Source: a virus
DNA: 34,035 bases
Reading direction: 5' to 3' (one strand)
Virus record (IMG/VR): IMGVR_UViG_3300028025_001045
Location: 1 to 34,035 of that record
Positions 6,903 through 11,931 of this stretch are shown piece by piece. Both the position numbers and the translations under genes were made by a program. Numbering within the stretch: the first letter of the stretch is position 1; every line of letters starts with the position of its first letter. Below the pieces are notes generated by a model. The model was not told the origin of the DNA and did not search any database. It was given only the letters and a program-made list of their open reading frames with translations.

Positions 6903-7049
6903 CTATTTTGTTGCAAGTACATAAAGTCCAATATTACTAAAAGCATAACCGCTATATACAACTGCCATAGCTGTATTACCTTTAAAGCCTTGTTCTATAC
7001 CTATATAGGCATAAATAAGCCCCGTCACAATAATTAGCCAAGAACTCAA
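6903..7049 (-). CDS. Small membrane protein, 48 aa, TTG start
   Basis: This 48-residue protein begins with TTG at 7049 forming a TTGA overlap with the preceding gene's stop. It has one or two hydrophobic segments (SWLIIVTGLIYAYIGI and AVVYSGYAFSNIGLYVLA). The motif GLIYAYIGIEQGFKGN is one I recognise as recurring in very small membrane proteins of related phages, so the frame is likely real. It is too short for usual ORF limits. The role is unknown. Confidence 0.7.
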   Translation of the reverse strand: MSSWLIIVTGLIYAYIGIEQGFKGNTAMAVVYSGYAFSNIGLYVLATK

Positions 7050-7234
7050 AATGGTGCATCCTCAAATTTAGGTTTATCAGCTTTAACAAACTGGTAAGTC
7101 CAATCGGTATAGGTTTTTATTAAATGCTCGGCTTCATGCTTAGTCTTAACTGTACGCATTAATTCACCATGCTCATCATAGATTTTGTAATGGCTATAAG
7201 CGTTTATGCGGTCATCGGTAGTAAATGTAGTCAT
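7046..7234 (-). CDS. Small hypothetical protein, 62 aa
   Basis: MTTFTTDDRINAYSHYKIYDEHGELMRT, then FEDAPF at the C-terminus. Aromatic and charged, without membrane segments. It is first in the leftward early block after the candidate promoter at 7316-7345, and its stop is coupled to the next gene by a TTGA overlap. No family recognised with confidence, though the acidic C-terminus ending in APF recalls small phage early proteins. GGGTGA precedes the ATG. Confidence 0.65.
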   Translation of the reverse strand: MTTFTTDDRINAYSHYKIYDEHGELMRTVKTKHEAEHLIKTYTDWTYQFVKADKPKFEDAPF

Positions 7235-7257
7235 AAATCACCCGTAAAGACTGTAGG

Positions 7258-7271
7258 TTAAGTTTACTTAA
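7258..7271. promoter_or_regulatory. Perfect TTAAG-N4-CTTAA operator-like repeat
   Basis: Perfect inverted repeat TTAAG TTTA CTTAA. It shares its half-sites with the repeats at 8907, 8960 and 11021. It lies between the candidate leftward promoter and the start of the gene at 7234, where a bound protein could block transcription or translation. Binding of the repressor encoded at 8656-8907 is inferred, not shown. Confidence 0.5.
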
Positions 7272-7315
7272 TAATAAGGTATATAGGGATAAACCCTAGT
7301 GTTACTTAATGTCGG

Positions 7316-7345
7316 TATATATAATTTATATATAACTTTTTGCAA
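7316..7345 (-). promoter_or_regulatory. Candidate leftward sigma70-type promoter
   Basis: On the minus strand TTGCAA (7345-7340) and TATATA (7321-7316) are 18 bases apart, embedded in an AT-rich palindrome. It would transcribe the leftward block starting with the gene at 7234. The same palindrome also holds TATAAT on the plus strand at 7320-7325 without a clear -35 box, so the site might work in both directions. Confidence 0.45.
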
Positions 7346-7368
7346 GCTCTTTTCCCATAGAACGACCA

Positions 7369-7540
7369 ACGCCACAAGTGGCGATACTGTCAAGAGATGT
7401 ATCGAGTAACGACTCTACCCAAGCTGGCTTGACCCAATATCTTGGCGGCTATCGCAGGTGTCGACCCTCGCTCCGATGCTGAATCTCCATCGGCCTCTAG
7501 CCCATCCCCGACTTTTTCTAACACCCTGTCGTTTCGGGTG
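7369..7540. other. Hairpin-dense non-coding region (possible origin or structured RNA)
   Basis: At least seven consecutive short inverted repeats occur in 170 bases: CGCCAC/GTGGCG (7370-7383), CGATAC/GTATCG (7382-7404), GAGT/ACTC (7404-7415), CAAGC/GCTTG (7420-7431), CCAA/TTGG (7434-7445), CCGATG/CATCGG (7473-7493) and CACCC/GGGTG (7522-7540). The last two have 9-base loops. The region is more GC-rich than its surroundings. A minus-strand TTG-started frame of 80 residues crosses it but has no ribosome site. It may be a replication origin or part of an RNA; which is not clear. Confidence 0.45.
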
Positions 7541-7547
7541 GCAGAAA

Positions 7548-7679
7548 TAAAAAAACCCTTTTGGGTTGCTCTAAGTTGAACCCGCTTAATAAATGTGTCG
7601 AAATCATTTAGTAAACGCTCAGGGCAACCCAAAAGGGTCTTATGGCTTCGACATAACTACTAAACAGGGTTCAATCTGC
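7548..7679 (-). ncRNA. Candidate structured small RNA
   Basis: About 130 bases between a consensus-like minus-strand promoter and an intrinsic terminator, with no credible coding frame. Pairings visible on the minus strand: TTGAACCC (7674-7667) with GGGTTCAA (7583-7576), nested TGTCGAA (7653-7647) with TTCGACA (7602-7596), and a 15-bp pairing of 7638-7624 with 7569-7555. The last crosses the first two, so they form either a pseudoknot or a switch. The terminal 8-bp stem begins about five bases from the predicted transcript start. No known RNA class was recognised. Confidence 0.5.
7549..7569 (-). terminator. Intrinsic terminator on minus strand
   Basis: On the minus strand the hairpin AACCC-AAAA-GGGTT (7567-7554) leads directly into seven T (7555-7549). 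It ends transcripts from the PP-loop/repressor operon or from the candidate small RNA that begins near 7679. A 15-base inverted copy of the hairpin sequence lies at 7624-7638, so a much longer alternative stem can form. Confidence 0.65.
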
Positions 7680-7685
7680 TTGTAC

Positions 7686-7715
7686 AGTATAACAAACTAT
7701 TCGGTACATTCGCAA
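7686..7715 (-). promoter_or_regulatory. Promoter for the candidate small RNA
   Basis: On the minus strand TTGCGA (7715-7710) and TATACT (7691-7686) are 18 bases apart, near sigma70 consensus, predicting a start near 7679. The -35 box lies in the last codons of the PP-loop gene and the -10 box just beyond its stop. There is no gene start within 400 bases downstream, which points to an RNA product. Confidence 0.5.
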
Positions 7716-8467
7716 GGTGCATCAAATCCCACTAAAGGTAGCGTCAGTTGGGCTTCGTGCATCCGAATAACATCTGCCCATGCGTAGTTGCGACCAAGCC
7801 CTTTAATGCTAGTTAATTCAGCGTTTTGTTCAATCTTTAAGGCTCGTTGTAATAAATCAGGGTATTCTTTGTAAAGTTGCACAATTTCCTGTGGTTTTGA
7901 GCTTGGGCAATAAAAACAAGCAGATTTGGCTACATTCTTAATGCCTACAGATTCAATAACATCTAAGCATTTTTGCCTATCCCATTGCCATTCAATTAAT
8001 GGGTAAATGTAGTCGTATTTCTTATCCTCACGCTTGGCAGCGTTCTCAGCCCTATGTTCTTCGTTGGCATCATAACCTATGTATTTAACGCACTTTTGCC
8101 CGTTTTTCCATGTATTAATGGCTGGTTGCCAATTATTGCAAAACTTGTCTTGTGGGGCTATTTTGTGTTTTTGCGAGCATCTTTTATACCCATAAGCTAT
8201 AGATGGTAAAGCGTTAGCTCGTAAACATTCTTCTTCTAGTGTTTCGTATTCGCCTGATTCTGTAACCCTTTTAACCACAGTAATTCGTGGATAGCCTTGT
8301 TGCTCTAGCCAATCGCTAAAGGCTTCAATGTGTGCGTAGGTTGCGGGTCGTTCACCGCCAGTATCGGCAAACAAAATAAGGTCTATAGGGCGTTTTTCTT
8401 GAATAAGACCAATAACCATAGCTGTGCTATCAACACCGCCACCAAAAGCCACTATATGCGGAATCAT
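7697..8467 (-). CDS. PP-loop ATPase, PAPS reductase-like
   Basis: 256 residues. The N-terminal FGGGVDSTAM at 8-17 is the PP-loop that binds ATP in the adenine nucleotide alpha-hydrolase fold, and LILFADTGGERPATY follows as in PAPS reductase/DndC-type enzymes. A CFYCP motif near residues 182-186 provides a CxxC pair, and another cysteine (KRCSQKHK) is near 95. Phages often carry such genes. Roles could be sulfur transfer, assimilation or nucleotide modification; none can be chosen here. It is last in the repressor operon. Confidence 0.8.
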   Translation of the reverse strand: MIPHIVAFGGGVDSTAMVIGLIQEKRPIDLILFADTGGERPATYAHIEAFSDWLEQQGYPRITVVKRVTESGEYETLEEECLRANALPSIAYGYKRCSQKHKIAPQDKFCNNWQPAINTWKNGQKCVKYIGYDANEEHRAENAAKREDKKYDYIYPLIEWQWDRQKCLDVIESVGIKNVAKSACFYCPSSKPQEIVQLYKEYPDLLQRALKIEQNAELTSIKGLGRNYAWADVIRMHEAQLTLPLVGFDAPCECTE

Positions 8468-8488
8468 CGTAATTCAGGCCATATCAAT

Positions 8489-8659
8489 TTATTGTTGTGT
8501 GCTAATTTTTGATAATTGTATTGTTGTTTCTTCTTCAAGTTGTTTTACAAGGGTTGTAATTAACTTTGCAAATAAAAGGGCATTACCTTCGCCCTCAATA
8601 TCCAAATGGGCTACAAGCCCATCTACAGTTACTTTAATGGTTGCGACTGTTGTTGTCAT
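8489..8659 (-). CDS. Small hypothetical protein, 56 aa
   Basis: MTTTVATIKVTVDGLVAHL, then a helical acidic part ending in KISTQQ. It starts inside the stop of the repressor gene (ATGA overlap) with AAGGA five bases upstream, so it is translationally coupled to the repressor. No membrane segment. The function is unknown; its position immediately after a repressor suggests a regulatory partner, but this is only context. Confidence 0.7.
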   Translation of the reverse strand: MTTTVATIKVTVDGLVAHLDIEGEGNALLFAKLITTLVKQLEEETTIQLSKISTQQ

Positions 8660-8907
8660 AGTTTTTCCTTGTTAAGCTCAGGCCAAATTAAATGAAATGA
8701 ATCAGGAAATAAGTCTTTACGGCTTACCAATCCTTTGGATTCTTGCTCTAACAAAGCCCCCAAATAGACCATTTTATCGGCTGGAATACCTGAGTTTTTC
8801 CACATAGACACCGCAGGTACGCTAATTTTGCAGATTTTGGCTATTTTGGTAGGCCCACCCAGTAACTCGATAATTTGGCTATCGGTAAACACTTTTTTCT
8901 TTCGCAT
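8656..8907 (-). CDS. Cro/YdaS-like helix-turn-helix repressor
   Basis: 83 residues. The stretch IIELLGGPTKIAKICKISVPAVSMWKNSGIPADKM is a typical helix-turn-helix of the Cro/YdaS type, in which the recognition helix is the SVPAVSMWK part. It is divergent from the early operon, as in lambda-like control regions. An operator-like repeat overlaps its start, and its candidate promoter places the transcript start on the ATG itself. It probably represses its own gene and the rightward early promoters. Confidence 0.85.
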   Translation of the reverse strand: MRKKKVFTDSQIIELLGGPTKIAKICKISVPAVSMWKNSGIPADKMVYLGALLEQESKGLVSRKDLFPDSFHLIWPELNKEKL

Positions 8908-8942
8908 TAAGCTATCTTACCAAATAAACAACGCAGATTCAA
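8907..8942 (-). promoter_or_regulatory. Repressor promoter with overlapping operator
   Basis: On the minus strand TTGAAT (8942-8937) and TAAGAT (8919-8914) are 17 bases apart. The predicted start is at 8907, the A of the repressor ATG, implying a leaderless message. The repeat TTAAG-CTAT-CTTAC (8907-8920) covers the -10 box and start, one base off the perfect repeat at 7258. Confidence 0.5.
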
Positions 8943-8947
8943 ATAGT

Positions 8948-8976
8948 TTGCACTTTTTTTTAATTTGGCTTAATAT
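8948..8976 (+). promoter_or_regulatory. Rightward early promoter P1
   Basis: TTGCAC (8948-8953) and TAATAT (8971-8976) are separated by 17 bases and predict a start near 8983, ahead of the gene at 9015. The spacer and -10 box contain TTAAT-TTGG-CTTAA (8960-8973), an imperfect version of the operator-like repeat. A nearly identical arrangement is at 11009-11037. Confidence 0.65.
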
Positions 8977-9014
8977 TGTGGTACAGCATAAGCTGTTTAC
9001 TTTTGGAGATGATT

Positions 9015-9227
9015 ATGGATGATTTACAGGAATTACATAACGAACAGTTGCAAGACCAAGAACGCCTTGAGATAGCTTTAGATAAGGCAGAGGATGGTGA
9101 TATGTTGACATTGGCAGAAATTGACCTAATCAGGTTTCATTGTGGCTTACCCAATAAGCGTAGGATTAGCCCCATTTTGGGTACGATTTTTGACGATTTT
9201 TCTAATATTTTTGGGGGGAAACAATGA
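9015..9227 (+). CDS. First early gene, hypothetical acidic protein, 70 aa
   Basis: The ATG at 9015 has GGAG six bases upstream and is preferred to earlier in-frame starts at 8976 (TTG) and 9009. The product is helical and acidic at the start (MDDLQELHNEQLQDQERLE), with a C-terminal GLPNKRRISPILG and hydrophobic/aromatic end. No family recognised. First gene after P1 and overlapping the SSB-like gene by four bases, so it is probably part of early control or replication. Confidence 0.65.
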   Translation: MDDLQELHNEQLQDQERLEIALDKAEDGDMLTLAEIDLIRFHCGLPNKRRISPILGTIFDDFSNIFGGKQ

Positions 9228-9847
9228 TTGTGACAGGCACAACTACAGAAAAGAAAGAGTTTAAGGTAGCCCCAGTAGGGTCGCACCTAGCTCGTTTATA
9301 CCGAATTATTGACTTAGGTACACAGAAGTCCGAGTACATGGGTCAAGTCAAGATGCTACGCAAAGTGAAGTTCTTTTGGGAGCTTCATGGCGATGACTTA
9401 AAGATTGAGGGCAAACCTCTTATCCAAACACGCAACTACACGCTGTCGCTAGGCGATAAGGCTTCGTTACGGAAGGACTTGGAATCTTGGCGTGGCAAAT
9501 CATTTACCGATGATGAGTTGCGTGGCTTTGACTTACGCAATTTGTTAGATAAATGGTGCATGGTTACTGTTCAGCATAGAACCGCTAATAACGGCAATAC
9601 CTACGCTGATGCGGTGGCTATTACTCCAGTTCCCGCAATCGTACAGAAAGCGGGTGTACCACAGGGCGTAAACCCTTGCGTCTTGTTTGACTTGCAGAAG
9701 TTTGACCAAGAAGTATTTGACAGCTTATCGCAAGGTCTAAAAGACCAAATCATGCTGTCAGCCGAATACCGCAACACTTTTAATAAACCTGATGTAAATA
9801 AGCAGTTGCAAGACGCAGCAATTATTGATGACGATGTTCCATTTTAG
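9224..9847 (+). CDS. Phage single-stranded DNA-binding protein-like
   Basis: 207 residues. The core (YRIIDLGTQKSEYMGQVK, then RNYTLSLGDKASLRKDLESW and DDELRGFDLRN) is a pattern I recognise from phage proteins annotated as single-stranded DNA-binding. The acidic tip DDDVPF matches the partner-docking tail of bacterial SSB. It would coat ssDNA and recruit replication or recombination proteins. The ribosome site is an unusual G6 run (9213-9218) followed by AAAC, fully complementary to part of the RNA at 10948-10958. Confidence 0.8.
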   Translation: MIVTGTTTEKKEFKVAPVGSHLARLYRIIDLGTQKSEYMGQVKMLRKVKFFWELHGDDLKIEGKPLIQTRNYTLSLGDKASLRKDLESWRGKSFTDDELRGFDLRNLLDKWCMVTVQHRTANNGNTYADAVAITPVPAIVQKAGVPQGVNPCVLFDLQKFDQEVFDSLSQGLKDQIMLSAEYRNTFNKPDVNKQLQDAAIIDDDVPF

Positions 9848-9870
9848 GGGGTAACCTTTAGGAGCGAGCT

Positions 9871-10068
9871 ATGAACCACATGATTAAAGACTTTATTGAC
9901 CAAAAATATACAGTCAAGACCTTTCAAGAACGGGGCTACGATGAAGAAGTACCCATCATCGGATTTGCTCAAGATGACTTGGAAACTGTCATTAAGACTG
10001 TGGTTCAGGCTTGTGCCGACAGGGTTAAAAACTCAGACGATAGAATGGCTGTGCTACAGTTAATGTAA
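9871..10068 (+). CDS. Small hypothetical protein, 65 aa
   Basis: ATG at 9871 with AGGAG ten bases upstream. The product is mixed alpha/beta by eye, with an acidic centre (YDEEVPIIGFAQDDLETV) and a single cysteine. It lies between the SSB-like and exonuclease genes in the early operon, so an accessory role in recombination is possible. No family recognised. Confidence 0.65.
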   Translation: MNHMIKDFIDQKYTVKTFQERGYDEEVPIIGFAQDDLETVIKTVVQACADRVKNSDDRMAVLQLM

Positions 10069-10086
10069 TGTTTAACAGGGGGAATT

Positions 10087-10830
10087 ATGTTAGTGAAAGA
10101 GAATACAAGTGAGAGCGGTCATTGGTACTTACCCGATGGCAGTCCAGCCTATCGCATCGTTGGCAAGAACGGGAAAGAAAGAAACTCAACTGTCAAAGAC
10201 GCAAGAGAACATGGCTTATTGCCCTCAGTTACCACAATTATTGGTTGTGCGTCAAAACCCGCATTGGATGTATGGAAACAACAACAAGCCATACTCGCTG
10301 CACTTACATTACCTCGCTTAGAGGGTGAATCTGAGGAAGATTGGCTAAGTCGGGTCGTTGCTGACAGCAAGGAAACCGCCAAGCAAGCTGCGGAACGGGG
10401 AACGCAGATACATGGGGTCATAGAAGCCTTCTACGAGGGTATTTATATACCTGAGCTACCACCCTATGTCCGAGCCGTAGAAAACGCCATAAACGAGCAT
10501 TTTGGCTCACAGCTATGGATTTCTGAGAAGTCCTTTGCTTATGGTGGTTTTGGCGGTAAATGCGACCTAGTTGCCAAGTCAGGCTTTGTGGTTGACTTCA
10601 AAACGACTGAGAAAGACCTAGACAAGCTCGATTACTTCTTTGACCACCAAATGCAGTTGTCAGCCTACCGACAAGGGTTTGAGATGCCCAAAGCTCGGTG
10701 TGCGATTGTTTATGTCAACGCCCTACAAAATAAAGCTAAACTAGTCGAGATACCTGAAGATGACCTGAGAATTGGGTGGGAATGTTTTACCCATTTATTA
10801 GCGTTTTATAGGGCAAAAAACAAACTATAA
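10087..10830 (+). CDS. RecB/Cas4-like PD-(D/E)XK exonuclease
   Basis: 247 residues. The nuclease core has H at about residue 108 (GTQIHGVIE), then GGKCDLVA near 156-163, VDFKTT near 168-174 and Q-x-x-x-Y (QMQLSAYRQ), matching the order E/H, D, E/D-x-K, QxxxY of RecB/Cas4-type exonucleases. With the SSB-like gene before it, this suggests a phage recombination module, although no annealase or RecT is visible. Its ribosome site is CAGGGGGA (10076-10083). The last codons overlap a TATAAT box. Confidence 0.85.
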   Translation: MLVKENTSESGHWYLPDGSPAYRIVGKNGKERNSTVKDAREHGLLPSVTTIIGCASKPALDVWKQQQAILAALTLPRLEGESEEDWLSRVVADSKETAKQAAERGTQIHGVIEAFYEGIYIPELPPYVRAVENAINEHFGSQLWISEKSFAYGGFGGKCDLVAKSGFVVDFKTTEKDLDKLDYFFDHQMQLSAYRQGFEMPKARCAIVYVNALQNKAKLVEIPEDDLRIGWECFTHLLAFYRAKNKL

Positions 10831-10831
10831 T
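10826..10831 (+). promoter_or_regulatory. Consensus -10 box before candidate RNA
   Basis: TATAAT, identical to consensus, overlaps the stop codon of the exonuclease gene. Seven bases on, the predicted start at 10838 is exactly the first base of an 8-bp stem. The -35 region is weak (GTTTTA at the right distance), so promoter strength is uncertain. Confidence 0.4.
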
Positions 10832-10837
10832 GATTAC

Positions 10838-10987
10838 GGGGTGGCGGCAATCCCCCTGCCACAATCTCCTTCACACAGAGGGCCACCCCACCTTTATAGG
10901 GCGGTTAAGCAAGCGTTAGAGGATGCTTGGATAAAGGGTTTTCTTGCTTTCCCCCCAATTTAGCCAAATCTACGCCCTGTTTTTTTA
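10838..10987 (+). ncRNA. Candidate structured RNA with C-rich anti-ribosome-site segments
   Basis: About 150 bases without a coding frame. GGGGTGGC (10838-10845) pairs with GCCACCCC (10882-10889), enclosing GGCA/TGCC (10846-10860). ATAGGGCG (10896-10903) pairs, with one wobble, with CGCCCTGT (10973-10980), enclosing CAAGC/GCTTG (10910-10929), and a run of seven T follows, as in an intrinsic terminator. C-rich segments TCCCCCTG (10851-10858) and TTTCCCCCCAA (10948-10958) are exact complements of the exonuclease and SSB ribosome sites. No known RNA class recognised; trans or cis action on early mRNAs is inferred. Confidence 0.55.
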
Positions 10988-11008
10988 TACACTAGGGAAA
11001 CTACCTAG

Positions 11009-11037
11009 TTGCACTATATGTTAAGTTGGCTTAATAT
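11009..11037 (+). promoter_or_regulatory. Second rightward promoter P2, twin of P1
   Basis: TTGCAC (11009-11014), 17-base spacer, TAATAT (11032-11037), with the spacer ending in a perfect TTAAG-TTGG-CTTAA (11021-11034). The run TTGGCTTAATATT is identical to P1. It would start transcription near 11044, upstream of the TTG-started gene at 11069. An extra inverted repeat ACTAGG/CCTAGT (10991-11009) lies just before it. Confidence 0.65.
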
Positions 11038-11068
11038 TTAATCGTTGTTTAACTAAGGGGGAAATAAA

Positions 11069-11299
11069 TTGCGAACATACGATGAATTAAAAGCAGAAAT
11101 TAAGTTGCGTAAAGAATTAGGTTTACCGCGAATTGAACTAACTTCTGAAGAAAGAGCTAGAGCTTTTGGTGATGCAGATTGGCCTAATCGTGACAAAAAT
11201 GCAAGAATTAATGTAATGTGCAAACGCTACCAAGATGGTTTGCCTTTGTCTAAAAGCGATATTAAAGAAGTAAAAAGATTTTTAAGGGGGAATGTATGA
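11069..11299 (+). CDS. Small early protein, 76 aa, TTG start
   Basis: TTG start at 11069 with AAGGGGG seven bases upstream, a convincing site despite the rare start. The product is highly charged (YDELKAEIKLRKELG, then FGDADWPNRDKNARINVMCKRY) and looks cytoplasmic. The end overlaps the next small gene by four bases. No family recognised. Its position directly after P2 suggests early expression. Confidence 0.65.
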   Translation: MRTYDELKAEIKLRKELGLPRIELTSEERARAFGDADWPNRDKNARINVMCKRYQDGLPLSKSDIKEVKRFLRGNV

Positions 11300-11388
11300 A
11301 AGACTTTTTATTAGGTATGGTTGCAGGTGTGTTGGCATTTGGCATACCTGCTATTGTGTATGTGTGGAGAACTGGGGGAATATCATGA
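11296..11388 (+). CDS. Tiny membrane protein, 30 aa
   Basis: Starts by ATGA overlap with the previous gene and ends by ATGA overlap with the lipoprotein gene; AAGGGGG precedes the ATG. The sequence MKDFLLGMVAGVLAFGIPAIV is one transmembrane segment, followed by a short hydrophilic tail. The tight overlaps and G-run ribosome site make it likely real. A role in membrane or superinfection functions is only a guess. Confidence 0.6.
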   Translation: MKDFLLGMVAGVLAFGIPAIVYVWRTGGIS

Positions 11389-11636
11389 AATACGCAATCG
11401 CACTATCAACCGCATTATTAGGGGCTTGTTCATCGTTTGAGCCACCCAACGCTACACTAGAAACAGATAAGACTGTTTTTCACATGACTCGTAGTCAGGT
11501 TATCTTGGCTATTAATGAATGTGAGTCAGCTAACACAAGACCAGTAGTCATTGAGGCTAGGCGTAAGATTAACGGGGTAACGACTACTGTACCCGTTGAA
11601 GTAACTTGCCATCCACGCTATAAAATCTTTTACTAG
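11385..11636 (+). CDS. Small lipoprotein, 83 aa
   Basis: ATG at 11385 with GGGGGAATATC upstream is preferred over an earlier frame start at 11292. The N-terminus MKYAIALSTALLGACSS is a lipoprotein signal peptide with a lipobox ending at Cys15, so the mature protein would be anchored in the membrane. The remaining sequence has two more cysteines (ECES and VTCH). It might be an exclusion protein or o-spanin-like, but no i-spanin partner is adjacent. Confidence in the lipoprotein call is good; function is unknown. Confidence 0.75.
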   Translation: MKYAIALSTALLGACSSFEPPNATLETDKTVFHMTRSQVILAINECESANTRPVVIEARRKINGVTTTVPVEVTCHPRYKIFY

Positions 11637-11644
11637 GGGGTAAT

Positions 11645-11848
11645 ATGATTGGTACTGTAACGATTGGCGATACGCCTGTTGATGTATATGGCACAGAACT
11701 GCCTTCTGAACCTGCTGTTGGCATTATGGGCAATTATGTTGAGATTGAGGACTTAGAAGTAGGCGGCATTAGCATCTATGAAATGGTCGCTAACAACCCA
11801 ATCTTTGAGCAAATCCAAGAAGCAATCAACGATATGGTGAACTCATGA
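11645..11848 (+). CDS. Small acidic protein, 67 aa
   Basis: TAGGGGG precedes the ATG at 11645. Acidic and probably beta-rich at the start (MIGTVTIGDTPVDVYG), with a helical end ending in INDMVNS. Cytoplasmic by appearance. Overlaps the start of the next tiny gene by four bases. No family recognised. Confidence 0.65.
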   Translation: MIGTVTIGDTPVDVYGTELPSEPAVGIMGNYVEIEDLEVGGISIYEMVANNPIFEQIQEAINDMVNS

Positions 11849-11931
11849 ACCCATTTGTAGCTACAATTCTGTTCGTTTTATTAGCAGTAGCGTGTACAAC
11901 TCTAGGTTACATTTTAGGGGGGTATTTATGA
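11845..11931 (+). CDS. Tiny membrane protein, 28 aa
   Basis: MNPFVATILFVLLAVACTTL is a single hydrophobic segment. It starts at an ATGA overlap with the gene before it and ends at an ATGA overlap with the gene after it, with GGTGA upstream. This coupling on both sides makes it a probable real gene in spite of its length. Function unknown; similar tiny membrane proteins are common in early regions of phages. Confidence 0.55.
   Translation: MNPFVATILFVLLAVACTTLGYILGGYL

Noticed and set aside
7390-7632. 80-residue minus-strand frame
   Set aside because: It begins with TTG inside a terminator-like repeat, has no ribosome site, no recognisable protein, and crosses many hairpins. Treated as non-coding.
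7667-7680. GGGTTCAA as the T-arm of a tRNA or tmRNA
   Set aside because: No cloverleaf, acceptor stem or CCA around it; the octamer pairs with 7576-7583 instead.
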